Below, piece by piece: positions 54,564 to 63,565 of a stretch of DNA of 64,000 nt. Source of the DNA: Pseudoduganella ginsengisoli (GTDB taxonomy: Bacteria > Pseudomonadota > Gammaproteobacteria > Burkholderiales > Burkholderiaceae_D); the NCBI RefSeq assembly GCF_009720865.1, contig NZ_WNLA01000009.1, forward strand, positions 150,764 through 214,763, written 5' to 3'. The notes under the pieces are model-generated. The model made no database searches. It saw only the letters and a list, made by a program, of their open reading frames with translations, and had not been told where the DNA came from. The first letter of the stretch is position 1. Each line of letters opens with the position of its first letter. The position numbers and the translations under genes were made by a program.

Positions 54564-54628
54564 CCGGGCGTTGCCGCCTGCTATGTCCACGCTATAAAAC
54601 CCGCCCTGCGCATATTGGGGCGGCCGTC

Positions 54629-55897
54629 TTAATGCTTTGCTTCGCCAATCAGCCCCAGCGCATCATGCTGGCGCTGGTTGAATGCATGCAGGCGCATGAT
54701 GAAGTACATCACGCCGGCCATGAACAAGCCAAACAGCACGATGGTGGCGTTCAATCCCAGGTGCAGGCGGATCATCAGCGAATACATGGCCAGCATGGTC
54801 AGGATCGACAGGTTTTCATTGAAGTTCTGCACGGCGATCGAGTGGCCCGCGCTCATCAGCACGTGGCCGCGGTGCTGCAGCAGCGCGTTCATCGGCACCA
54901 CGAAGAAACCGGCAATGGCGCCAATCAGCACCAGCAGCGGATAAGCAATCAGCTTCGAGTTGACCAGCACCATGCCCATGACGATGCAGCCCATCAGGAT
55001 GCCCAGCGGGATCACCGACAGCGATTTGCGCAAGGTGACATAGCGGGCCGACAGCACGGCGCCCAGCGCCATGCCGATGGCCACCATGCCTACCAGGCTG
55101 GTGGCCTGGTCATAGCGCATCAGCAGCGACTTTTGCGCCCATTCCAGCACGATCAGCTGCAACGTGGCGCCGGCGCCCCAGAACAGCGTGGTGACTGCCA
55201 GCGAAATCTGGCCCAGCTTGTCTTTCCACAGCATCGTGAAGCAGTTGGCGAAATCCACCACCAGCTTGACCGGATTGCGCTCCTGGTGCGGATAGCGGGC
55301 GCCCGTGTCGGGGATGCGCAGGTTGAACAGCGCGGCCAGCAGGTACACGCCGATCAGCACGCACAGCGCCGCTTCCGAGCGGGTATCGACGCCGGTGTCG
55401 ATGAATGGGAAGTCAAACGACAGCAGCATGGACGAGAACTGGCCCGTCACCAGTGCGCCGCCCATCACGGTGCCGAGGATAATGGACGTGACGGTCAAGC
55501 CTTCGATCCAGCCATTGGCGGCGACCAGTTTTTCCGCGGGCAGCAATTCCGTCAGGATGCCGTATTTGGCGGGCGAATACACGGCCGCGCCAAAGCCCAC
55601 CACGGTATACGCCAGCAGCGGATGGACATTCAAGTAGAAAAACATCATGGCGCAGCCGGTGATTTTGATCATGTTGGCAATGAACATGACCCGGCCTTTG
55701 AGCAGGGAATCAGCAAAGGCGCCCACATAAGGGGCCAGCAATACATAGAACAGGACGAACGACAGTTTCAGCAGCGGAATGATCCACGCGGGCGATTTCA
55801 TGGTGACCAGCAGGTCGATCGCGACGAACAGCAGCGCATTGTCGGCCAGCGACGAAAAAAACTGCGCAGCCATAATGGTGTAAAAACCACGATTCAT
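54629..55897 (-). CDS. lplT: Lysophospholipid transporter LplT
   Basis: 422 aa MFS-type inner-membrane protein with about 12 helices. Starts MNRGFYTIMAAQFFSSLADNALLFVAIDLL and shows LAPYVGAFADSLLKGRVMFIANMIK, FGAAVYSPAKYGILTELLPAEKLVAANGWIEGLTVTSIILG and VPMNALLQHRGHVLMSAGHSIAVQNFNEN, characteristic of LplT, which flips lysophosphatidylethanolamine inward for re-acylation by Aas. An aas gene is not adjacent. It is divergent from alr with 138 bases between. Confidence 0.93.
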   Translation of the reverse strand: MNRGFYTIMAAQFFSSLADNALLFVAIDLLVTMKSPAWIIPLLKLSFVLFYVLLAPYVGAFADSLLKGRVMFIANMIKITGCAMMFFYLNVHPLLAYTVVGFGAAVYSPAKYGILTELLPAEKLVAANGWIEGLTVTSIILGTVMGGALVTGQFSSMLLSFDFPFIDTGVDTRSEAALCVLIGVYLLAALFNLRIPDTGARYPHQERNPVKLVVDFANCFTMLWKDKLGQISLAVTTLFWGAGATLQLIVLEWAQKSLLMRYDQATSLVGMVAIGMALGAVLSARYVTLRKSLSVIPLGILMGCIVMGMVLVNSKLIAYPLLVLIGAIAGFFVVPMNALLQHRGHVLMSAGHSIAVQNFNENLSILTMLAMYSLMIRLHLGLNATIVLFGLFMAGVMYFIMRLHAFNQRQHDALGLIGEAKH

Positions 55898-56035
55898 TCT
55901 GAAGTGTGTCCGGTTACGATTCCGGTTTGCTTTATACCATAAACGGGTGAATACCAGTTAGAAACAGGGGTTATGGCGGATTTTAAGGACGCCATCCGCT
56001 AAAATACCCGCTTCATCCGCTTCACCAGAAATCCC

Positions 56036-57124
56036 ATGCCCAGACCCATTACCGCCACCATCCATATCGACGCGATGCAACATAATCTGGCGCGGGCCCG
56101 GGCTTGCGCGCCGGGCGCGAAAGTGTGGGGGGTGTTGAAGGCGAATGGCTATGGCCACGGGCTGGAACGGGCCATGCGGGGCCTGGCGGCAGCCGATGGC
56201 CTGGCGCTGGTCGAGCCGGATAACGCCGTGCGCTTGCGTGAACTGGGCTGGACCGGCCCCGTGCTGTTGCTGGAAGGCCCGTTCGATGCTGCCGATATCG
56301 CAATGATGGCGCAGTATGGCGTCAATGGCGCCATTCACTGCGACGCGCAACTGGCGCTCCTGGAGGCTGCGCGCCCATCGCGCCCGGTCGATGTGCATTT
56401 GAAAATGAATACGGGCATGAACCGCCTGGGCTTCAAGCCGGAAGCCTTTGCCGCGGCCCATGCACGCTTGCGCGCGCTGCCGCACGTGGGCGAAATCACG
56501 CTGATGACGCATTTTGCCAATGCGGACGATGCGGCCCATCCGCGCCTGACGCTGCATGAGCAAGTGCGCCGCTTCCGCGCAGGCGCGCAAGGCTTGCCGG
56601 GCCCCGTCAGCCTGTCGAATTCCGCCGGCACATTGAAAACACTGGAGCTGGGCGATGAATTGGCCAGCCACTGGATCCGTCCCGGTATCATGCTGTATGG
56701 CGGCACGCCGGGCGGCCAGACGGCCGCAGCGTTCGGCCTGAAGCCTGCCATGACACTGGCCAGTGAAATCATCAGCACGCAGGATATCGTGGCCGGCGAT
56801 TGCGTCGGTTATGGCAGCCGTTTCCAGGCCGACGGCGCCATGCGCATCGGCGTGGTGGCGTGCGGCTATGCCGATGGCTATCCGCGCCATGCGCCGGAAG
56901 GCACGCCGGTGCTGGTCGACGGCGTGCGTACCCGCCTGGTGGGGCGCGTGTCGATGGATATGCTGACGGTGGATCTGACCCACGTGCCGGGCGCGCGGGT
57001 GGGCAGCCGCGTCGTGCTGTGGGGCGAGGGCATGCCGATCGACGACGTGGCGCAAGCATCCGGCACCATCGGCTATGAATTAATGTGCGCGCTGGCACAG
57101 CGCGTGCGAGTTGTGGAAGGTTGA
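56036..57124 (+). CDS. alr: Alanine racemase
   Basis: 362 aa, PLP-dependent; makes D-alanine for peptidoglycan. Lys in [18 protein letters not shown] forms the Schiff base (about residue 35), and the catalytic Tyr is in [43 protein letters not shown] and the final [18 protein letters not shown] complete the pattern. Two bases separate it from radA, so the two are co-transcribed. Confidence 0.95.
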   Translation: MPRPITATIHIDAMQHNLARARACAPGAKVWGVLKANGYGHGLERAMRGLAAADGLALVEPDNAVRLRELGWTGPVLLLEGPFDAADIAMMAQYGVNGAIHCDAQLALLEAARPSRPVDVHLKMNTGMNRLGFKPEAFAAAHARLRALPHVGEITLMTHFANADDAAHPRLTLHEQVRRFRAGAQGLPGPVSLSNSAGTLKTLELGDELASHWIRPGIMLYGGTPGGQTAAAFGLKPAMTLASEIISTQDIVAGDCVGYGSRFQADGAMRIGVVACGYADGYPRHAPEGTPVLVDGVRTRLVGRVSMDMLTVDLTHVPGARVGSRVVLWGEGMPIDDVAQASGTIGYELMCALAQRVRVVEG

Positions 57125-57126
57125 CC

Positions 57127-58506
57127 ATGGCGAAGGCCAAGACGAATTACACGTGCACCGAATGCGGCGGCACCAGCAGCAAATGGACCGGCCAGTGCGC
57201 GTCGTGCCAGCAATGGAACACGATGGTGGAAACCATTGTGGAATCGGGCGGCGGCAATAACCGCTATTCGAACCCGCAGCATTTATCGCTGGCGCAAACG
57301 GCGCCGGTGCTGTCGCTCGATGAAATCGAAGCGCTGGACGTGCCGCGGTTCCCGACCGGTATCGATGAATTCGACCGTGTGCTGGGCGGCGGCCTGGTGG
57401 CGGGCGGCGTCGTGCTGATCGGCGGCGATCCCGGTATCGGCAAATCCACGCTGCTGCTGCAGGCGCTGGCGCATTTGTCGCACGTGAAAAAAGTACTGTA
57501 CGTATCGGGCGAAGAATCCGGCGCGCAAATCGCGCTGCGCGCCAAGCGCCTTGTCATCGACGCCAAGGAATTGAAGCTGCAGGCAGAAATCCAGCTGGAG
57601 AAAATCCTCGGCACCTTGGCGGACTTGAAGCCGCAAGTGGCTGTCATCGACTCGATCCAGACGCTGTATTCCGATGCGCTGAGTTCCGCGCCCGGCTCCG
57701 TCGCGCAGGTGCGCGAATGCGCGGCGCAGCTGACGCGCGTGGCCAAGCAGAGCGGCGTCACCATCATCCTGGTCGGCCACGTGACGAAAGAAGGCGCGCT
57801 GGCCGGCCCCCGCGTGCTGGAACACATCGTCGACACGGTGCTGTACTTCGAAGGCGATAACCATTCCAGCTTCCGGCTGGTGCGCGCCATTAAAAACCGT
57901 TTTGGCGCCGTCAATGAACTGGGTGTGTTTGCCATGACGGAAAAAGGGTTGAAGGGCGTGTCGAATCCATCCGCGCTATTCCTGTCGCAGCACGATAACC
58001 AGGTGCCTGGATCGTGCGTGATGGTGACGCAGGAGGGGACGCGCCCGCTGCTGGTGGAAATCCAGGCGCTGGTCGACGCCAGCCATTTGCCCAATGCGCG
58101 CCGCCTGTCGGTCGGCCTGGAGCAAAACCGGCTGGCCATGCTGCTGGCCGTGCTGCACCGCCATGCGGGCATTGCCGCATTTGACCAGGACGTGTTTATC
58201 AATGCGGTGGGCGGCGTAAAAATCACGGAACCGGCAGCCGACCTGGCGGTTTTACTGGCAATCAATTCTTCAATGCGCAACAAGGCGCTGCCGCGTGGCT
58301 TTGTCGTGTTTGGCGAAGTGGGCCTGGCGGGGGAAATCCGCCCTGCGCCGCGCGGACAGGAACGGTTGCGCGAAGCGGCCAAGCTGGGCTTTTCCGTCGC
58401 CATGATTCCCAAAGCTAACGTGCCGAAGCAGCCAATTGAAGGCATGACGATTATTGGCGTGGAACGGATTGACGACGCCTTTACCCGGTTGCGGGAATTG
58501 CAATAG
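57127..58506 (+). CDS. radA: DNA repair protein RadA
   Basis: 459 aa from ATG 57127. Zinc finger CTECGGTSSKWTGQCASC (Cys-x2-Cys, Cys-x2-Cys), Walker A GGDPGIGKSTLL, the RadA-specific KNRFG motif in AIKNRFGAVNELGVF, and a Lon-like C-terminal domain ending MRNKALPRGFVVFGEVGLAGEIRPAPRGQERLREAAKLGF. RadA drives branch migration in recombination. The start overlaps nothing but follows alr by two bases; an upstream in-frame start inside alr is rejected. Confidence 0.95.
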   Translation: MAKAKTNYTCTECGGTSSKWTGQCASCQQWNTMVETIVESGGGNNRYSNPQHLSLAQTAPVLSLDEIEALDVPRFPTGIDEFDRVLGGGLVAGGVVLIGGDPGIGKSTLLLQALAHLSHVKKVLYVSGEESGAQIALRAKRLVIDAKELKLQAEIQLEKILGTLADLKPQVAVIDSIQTLYSDALSSAPGSVAQVRECAAQLTRVAKQSGVTIILVGHVTKEGALAGPRVLEHIVDTVLYFEGDNHSSFRLVRAIKNRFGAVNELGVFAMTEKGLKGVSNPSALFLSQHDNQVPGSCVMVTQEGTRPLLVEIQALVDASHLPNARRLSVGLEQNRLAMLLAVLHRHAGIAAFDQDVFINAVGGVKITEPAADLAVLLAINSSMRNKALPRGFVVFGEVGLAGEIRPAPRGQERLREAAKLGFSVAMIPKANVPKQPIEGMTIIGVERIDDAFTRLRELQ

Positions 58507-58671
58507 CTTGATTAAAATCATACGCATTATTGATTGAATCCCTCCCCTCGACCGCCCTGCATTAATTTGGTAACCGCAGTACAATAAGCGTCGGCCGGTG
58601 CACACATGAATAATGTTGCGCTCTGGCCTGGAAATACTGCGTTTTAAATTGCTAATTAATAGGAACACAGA

Positions 58672-58992
58672 GTGTTAGTCGATCAAAGGCACGTTCCCCG
58701 CAAGATTCTGCGGGCCAAGGCCATGGTGGTGCTCGATGGTGCGGCCCCGGCGCCAGGCCGTACGCTGGACATTTGCCCAACCGGGTTGTCAGTGACGCTG
58801 GGACACATGGTGCCGGCGGGCGCTGTCGGTACCGTATCGTTTGAAATGTTTATTGATGGGAAGCCGCAAATTATTACTTGCCGCTCGAAAGTCACATATT
58901 GCATCTTCAGCGGCGACGACGTGAAAGTCGGCTTCCAATTCATTAATCCAGACCAGGCTGCTACGGCCGCGATTACCAAATTCATGCGCTGA
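58672..58992 (+). CDS. PilZ-domain protein
   Basis: 106 aa from GTG 58672 with AGGAA upstream. The PilZ c-di-GMP pattern is partial: an Arg-rich N-terminal RHVPRKILR switch and TLDICPTGLSV where the consensus D/N-x-S-x-x-G has Cys in place of Ser, then VKVGFQFI near the end. Binding of cyclic-di-GMP is therefore possible but not certain. 26 bases upstream of a FliD-like gene, suggesting a link between c-di-GMP and flagellar function. Confidence 0.8.
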   Translation: MLVDQRHVPRKILRAKAMVVLDGAAPAPGRTLDICPTGLSVTLGHMVPAGAVGTVSFEMFIDGKPQIITCRSKVTYCIFSGDDVKVGFQFINPDQAATAAITKFMR

Positions 58993-59018
58993 TTGCTGCG
59001 CCGACTGGAGGTTTTTGT

Positions 59019-60371
59019 ATGGCGAATTCAAATATCTCTGGCGGACTGGGCGGAGCCGATGCATATGGCGGCTTGGCGTCGCCATCGGCCTCCGTGCTGG
59101 CGAAAGTCGAAAAAACCATGGCCGGGCAATCCGGTTCAGTCGCCAAACTCAACCAGAATATCAGCCGCGACCAGGCAAAATTGTCTGGCCTGGGCCAGCT
59201 GCAAAGCGCGCTGGCGGAATTCCAGCATGTAGCGGAGCGGCTGGCCGGTGCTGGCCTGTCGACGTCGGCATCAAGCTCGGCCACTGGCGTGGTGACGGTG
59301 ACGGCAAGCGGCACGGCAAAGGCCGGCGCGCATACGGTGGACGTCAAGCAGTTGGCGCAATCGCAAGTACTGACCAGCGCGGCCCGGCAGGCTGCCAATA
59401 CGAAAATCGGTACCGGCGCCCCGGCCATTGTGAAAATCGAGACCGGCGTGACGGGAACCGACAGCTTCACACCCGGCAAGCAGGCGGCGAAAACCATCAC
59501 CATCGACCAGTCCAACAATACGCTCGATGGCATTGCCGCGGCATTCAAGTCGGCGGGCATCGATGCATCCGTCGTCAAGAGCGGCAATGGCTTTGCATTG
59601 TCCGTGAAAAGCGCTTCCGGTGAAGCCAACAGCTTGCGCATCAGCGTCAGCGGCGATGCGGCCGTTAAAGACCTGTTGGCGGGTAAGGGCTTGACGCAAA
59701 CGGCCGCCGCGCGTGACGCCGTGGTGGCCATCGATGGCAAGGAAAGCCGGAGCGCCGCCAATACTGTGGAAACCGGCGGCCTCGCGCTGGCATTGAAGGG
59801 CACGGGCAAGGCCGATGTCACCGTCAAGCAAGACAGCAGTGAAGTCGCGCGCAATGTCGCGGGCTTTGTCGATGCGTATAACGGTTTGCAAGACAAGCTC
59901 GGTGTGCTGGATAAAGGGGCGCTGAAATCCGACCAGGCGTTAAGCCAGGCCAGCCGTGACCTGGCTGGCTTGCTGCGTAGCGGGACCAGCGCCAGCGAAC
60001 TGGCCAAAGTGGGCGTGTCCATCAATGGCGACGGCCGCTTGCAAGTCGATGACAAGCAGTTGAAAGCGGCGATTACCGCCGATCCGGATGCCGTGGTCAA
60101 ACTGTTCACCAATGAAGGCAAGGGGCTGGCGGACCAGTTTGATGCGAAAGTCGATGCGCTGACGGGGAAAAGCGGCGCCATCAACCGCGAAACCCAGCAA
60201 GTCAATAAAGAGTTGACGGCGCTGAATGATAAAAAAGCCGGCGTGGCGAAAGCACTGACGGCGCAGGCGAATGCGCTGGCCAAGCTGTATGCGGCGCAGG
60301 AACAGTCCGCTTCCGGCGATGCGCTGCCGGGTTATACGGGGCCGCGCTCGCTGTTTGACTTTCTTGCCTAG
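59019..60371 (+). CDS. fliD: Flagellar cap/hook-associated protein 2 (FliD-like)
   Basis: 450 aa, coiled-coil ends with a beta-rich middle. N-terminal segment SVLAKVEKTMAGQSGSVAKLNQNISRDQAKLSGLGQLQSALAEFQ and HTVDVKQLAQSQVLTSAA match the FliD N domain; LLRSGTSASELAKVGVSINGDGRLQVDDKQLKAAITADPDAVVKLFTNEG matches FliD_C, with a terminal coiled coil rich in Ala/Lys. No other flagellar genes are here, so this could be the main cap protein or a separate paralog co-expressed with the PilZ gene. Secreted by the flagellar export system, so no signal peptide is expected. Confidence 0.8.
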   Translation: MANSNISGGLGGADAYGGLASPSASVLAKVEKTMAGQSGSVAKLNQNISRDQAKLSGLGQLQSALAEFQHVAERLAGAGLSTSASSSATGVVTVTASGTAKAGAHTVDVKQLAQSQVLTSAARQAANTKIGTGAPAIVKIETGVTGTDSFTPGKQAAKTITIDQSNNTLDGIAAAFKSAGIDASVVKSGNGFALSVKSASGEANSLRISVSGDAAVKDLLAGKGLTQTAAARDAVVAIDGKESRSAANTVETGGLALALKGTGKADVTVKQDSSEVARNVAGFVDAYNGLQDKLGVLDKGALKSDQALSQASRDLAGLLRSGTSASELAKVGVSINGDGRLQVDDKQLKAAITADPDAVVKLFTNEGKGLADQFDAKVDALTGKSGAINRETQQVNKELTALNDKKAGVAKALTAQANALAKLYAAQEQSASGDALPGYTGPRSLFDFLA

Positions 60372-60444
60372 AGCGAATTCCGCCAGACTTGCACAGGAGA
60401 GCTATTTGGCTATCCTGAGGTCTAATATGCATTGGAGGTTTCGC

Positions 60445-62571
60445 TTATTCGAGGGAGGTGCGCATCTGGACGGGAGCGGCGGACGAGACTGAAGATGCAC
60501 GCTTTTCGATGATCTGCCCTTGTTCAATTGCCACGACCCGTTCCGCCGAATCGATTGTTTCGGAGCGATGTGCGACCATAATGCGCGTTAGCCTGAGCGT
60601 GGAGAGCGCGGTATTGACACGTCGCTCATTATCTACATCAAGATGGCTGGTCGCTTCGTCAAGGGCTAGAATGCGTGGACGTTTGTAGAGTGCTCGAGCC
60701 AGAAGTATGCGCTGCTTCTGACCGCCGGACAAACTGCTACCCATGTCGCCGACTAAGCTTTGGTAGCCCATAGGCATGTCCAGAATCTCGTCATGTATGG
60801 CCGCCTCCATAGCGCACTGCTCAACATGCTTAATGTCGATATGTGTGTCGAAGAAGCTGATATTTTCGAGTAGCGATCCTGTCAACAGCATGTCGTCCTG
60901 CATCACTGTACCTGTCAGTTCGCGATAGTTTCTCAAACCTAGCTGCTTAATTGGTATGCCCCCAATTAGAACTTCTCCCTCTGAGGGGGAAAGTAGGCCG
61001 AGAATAATCTTGCACAAGGTGGTTTTGCCGCAACCGCTGGGGCCTACCAAAGCAACGTTCTGGCCGGCTTCGATGTGCAGGTCTACATCTTTAAGTACCC
61101 ACGGCTCGCCGTCGGCATAGCGGAAGCTCACTTTACTTAAAGTGATCGATGGCTGCAGATAGCTAAGGTCGATTTCAGTGCCGCGTTCATCCTCAATGGG
61201 TTCCAGCACAATGTCAGCAAGACGCTCAGCCTGCAAACCGAGCATACGCAGTTTGACGAATAGGTCGATCAAGTTGAAGACACGCCCCGAGAATGTGCTC
61301 ACATAGCTAGTGAAGGCGAACAACATCCCGACCGTCATAGCGGCGCCCATCACAAGCTCGGCGCCAAGATAGAAGATCAGTAGATTTTGTACGGCGGAGA
61401 TCGTGGCAATACTGATCTTAAACAGGATGCCCAGCTTTTGTGTCTTAACGTCGCGATTGATTACGTCTAGTTGTAAATTTTGCCACCGCACGCTGCGCTC
61501 GGTTTCTCGGCTAAATAGCTTGAGTGGCGTCATGGCACGTATTGTCTCAAGAAAGTTACTGCTCTCCTTCGCCGCCAACATTAGACGTTCCTGAGCGGCA
61601 TCGCGTAGTGGCTGGTAGAAGACCCAGCGCACTAGTGCGTACAAGAGTAGACTGAGCATTACGACTACGCTGAGCCTAACGCTGTACATAAACATCATGA
61701 ATGCTGCGACCAGGGCCATCAAGCCATCCAGCGCGCTTTCTACAAACAGGCCGGTTAAGGTCTCTTGGATCGCAGTGAGGCTGCCGAAGCGAGAGACGAC
61801 GTCACCCACGTGACGTTTTTCGAAATACGCTACCGGTAGCCGGATCAGGTGGGAAAATACGCGGTAGGCCCATTGGAATCCGATATCCACGCTCCAGCGC
61901 ATCAAGAACCAACTGCGAGCCAAACCAATTGCAGTCTGAGTTGTATGCAGTAGCGCAAAGCCTACTACGAGAATCTTGAGTAGCTCCCGGTCACCGCTAA
62001 CCACCACTTCATCGATGACGAATTGATTGAACAGTGGGCTGATGATAGAAAAGATTTGTAGGATCAACGCGAACAGCAAGGCTTGTACGATGGCTCGGCG
62101 CAGGCCAATAATCTTGCCGGTCAGCTGGCTGAGAGCGATTCGCTTACTTACTTTCCTCTCAAAAAAATCAGGGTTGGGGGCCAGTTCTAGGGCGACGCCA
62201 GTGAAATGGGAAGCAGCATCGTCAACTGCAATACGGCGTTCGCCGATGGCCGGATCGAGGATTACCAGAGTGAGCGCACCTAAGACATTGCGCTTGATCT
62301 TTGCCAGGACAACGAAATGGTTCATGTCCCAATGTAAGATGGCAGGTAGACGTAGTTCTGTGATCTCGGCCAATTCCAAAGATAGTGGGCGGGTTGAGAG
62401 CGCCATAGCATTGGCATGACGCATCAGTTGTCCCAACGTCGTACCTTTCAGGCTGATTGAGAATTTACGCCTCAGCTCTGTCAGGTCGGCATGGTAGCCG
62501 AAATGATCCGCTATCATAGCCAAGCAAGCTAAGCCACACTCGCTGCTTTCAGTTTGAAGGGTCAATTTCAT
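60445..62571 (-). CDS. Peptidase-containing ABC transporter for double-glycine peptides (C39 type)
   Basis: 708 aa. The N-terminal C39 peptidase (1-125) has Gln6, catalytic Cys12 (TESSECGLACLAMIA), His85 (WDMNHFVVLA) and Asp106 (VILDPAIGERR). About six transmembrane helices (about 150-440) are followed by an ABC domain with Walker A VGPSGCGKTTL, signature LSGGQKQRI and Walker B RILALDEATSHLD. The protease cuts double-glycine leaders as the mature peptide is pumped out, as in CvaB/RaxB/LagD exporters. Last gene of a minus-strand set that includes an HlyD-type adaptor and a double-glycine peptide. G+C is clearly lower than in the flanking genes. Confidence 0.92.
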   Translation of the reverse strand: MKLTLQTESSECGLACLAMIADHFGYHADLTELRRKFSISLKGTTLGQLMRHANAMALSTRPLSLELAEITELRLPAILHWDMNHFVVLAKIKRNVLGALTLVILDPAIGERRIAVDDAASHFTGVALELAPNPDFFERKVSKRIALSQLTGKIIGLRRAIVQALLFALILQIFSIISPLFNQFVIDEVVVSGDRELLKILVVGFALLHTTQTAIGLARSWFLMRWSVDIGFQWAYRVFSHLIRLPVAYFEKRHVGDVVSRFGSLTAIQETLTGLFVESALDGLMALVAAFMMFMYSVRLSVVVMLSLLLYALVRWVFYQPLRDAAQERLMLAAKESSNFLETIRAMTPLKLFSRETERSVRWQNLQLDVINRDVKTQKLGILFKISIATISAVQNLLIFYLGAELVMGAAMTVGMLFAFTSYVSTFSGRVFNLIDLFVKLRMLGLQAERLADIVLEPIEDERGTEIDLSYLQPSITLSKVSFRYADGEPWVLKDVDLHIEAGQNVALVGPSGCGKTTLCKIILGLLSPSEGEVLIGGIPIKQLGLRNYRELTGTVMQDDMLLTGSLLENISFFDTHIDIKHVEQCAMEAAIHDEILDMPMGYQSLVGDMGSSLSGGQKQRILLARALYKRPRILALDEATSHLDVDNERRVNTALSTLRLTRIMVAHRSETIDSAERVVAIEQGQIIEKRASSVSSAAPVQMRTSLE

Positions 62572-62615
62572 GATTGCACCAGTTAGGCTACGCGTTCCGG
62601 GTTATGGCATCTCTT

Positions 62616-63110
62616 TCACAGATCCGCACTCTGCCTTCGTTGGTAAGCGAGATTCAGGAAGGGCCATATCGCACATACACAGGCCATCGTAGTGATGATG
62701 CTGAAAAAGCTAGAACCGAGCAGTGGGATGCCCAGCATCTGATTGGCCCACATAGCGCTTAGTGCTAGCGTTGTACATAGCAGAATATGCTCGACCCAGA
62801 TAATCACCGGTGCTACACCTACAATGATGATCTGCGAGCGCTTCATGTCGACCTTCTTTTGCACGACGAATTTGAGTGCGATAAGCAAAGAAGGGAATCC
62901 GATGGAGAAGGCAGTGAAGCCAGTTGGTTCTGGGGTAGTTATTAGGAGAAATAGCAGTCCTAGCATCAGCATCACCTCAAGGAAGATCAGGACCGGCGTT
63001 GTCCAGATACGTCTGCCTGATTCAAAAAAACGGATAGTTGGCAGAATCGCGTAAGGGATCGGGAATGTTCCGCTGATTCCAGTATTCTTGCCATCAGATA
63101 TAAGTAACAT
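62616..63110 (-). CDS. Small polytopic membrane protein, candidate bacteriocin immunity protein
   Basis: 164 aa from ATG 63110 (GTG 63116 is the alternative). Four hydrophobic stretches: about 35-60 (TTPVLIFLEVMLMLGLLFLLI), 65-85, 95-120 (IIIVGVAPVIIWVEHILLCTTLAL) and 125-155, with charged ends. No recognised family. It sits between the double-glycine peptide and the C39 exporter, the usual place of an immunity gene, but it could be an export or modification factor. The role is inferred from position only. Confidence 0.65.
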   Translation of the reverse strand: MLLISDGKNTGISGTFPIPYAILPTIRFFESGRRIWTTPVLIFLEVMLMLGLLFLLITTPEPTGFTAFSIGFPSLLIALKFVVQKKVDMKRSQIIIVGVAPVIIWVEHILLCTTLALSAMWANQMLGIPLLGSSFFSIITTMACVCAIWPFLNLAYQRRQSADL

Positions 63111-63167
63111 GGTCACCCATTAAGTTCTGAGCTGTGGTTTAAGGGCTAAATAGGTTGAACTGTTCAG

Positions 63168-63196
63168 CGGCCCGAAGTTGATCAGGCATCGGGCCG
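63168..63196 (-). promoter_or_regulatory. Hairpin after the double-glycine peptide gene
   Basis: CGGCCCGA and TCGGGCCG, perfect eight-base arms around a 13-base loop, 14 bases after the peptide stop codon. There is no T-tract. Such a structure could stabilise the short upstream mRNA or stop part of the transcripts, giving more peptide than exporter. Confidence 0.45.
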
Positions 63197-63209
63197 GAAT
63201 TTATTGCAG

Positions 63210-63494
63210 TTATTCCGAGTCCATCATCAGCATGTTTAGGCTTTGCTTACTACCACCAGCCCCACCACCCGCACGACCCGCCGGTGGTGTGGGCATAGCA
63301 AACGCTGCGCCAGACAGTGCACCGGCGCCGGCTGCCAGAATCCAAAGGCCGCCAGAGACGACGGCAACTGGAGCAGTAACGACAGCCGCAACGGTCAAGG
63401 CGAATGCGCCTATGCCCAGTCCTAGGCCGACGTTTTGGATTTTGCTTAATCCCCCGCCGACATGCTCAACTTCTTGTGCGTTCAGTACTCGCAT
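63210..63494 (-). CDS. Bacteriocin/microcin-like precursor with double-glycine leader
   Basis: 94 aa. The leader MRVLNAQEVEHVGGG has the hydrophobic/acidic pattern and Gly-Gly (13-14) cut by C39 exporters. The mature part (about 80 residues) is a Gly/Ala/Val-rich membrane-seeking sequence: NVGLGLGIGAFALTVAAVV, two further hydrophobic stretches with GxxxG-type spacing, a Pro/Gly linker (PTPPAGRAGGGAGG) and a short polar tail KQSLNMLMMDSE. GGAGG is eight bases before the ATG. No known bacteriocin family is recognised. Two helices crossing a membrane is the simplest prediction; antimicrobial action is inferred. Confidence 0.75.
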   Translation of the reverse strand: MRVLNAQEVEHVGGGLSKIQNVGLGLGIGAFALTVAAVVTAPVAVVSGGLWILAAGAGALSGAAFAMPTPPAGRAGGGAGGSKQSLNMLMMDSE

Positions 63495-63565
63495 AATTAC
63501 GGCCTCCTAGTTTACTGAAAACAAATCGCTGAATGGTCCGAATCAGCACGGTTAACCCAGGCGGG

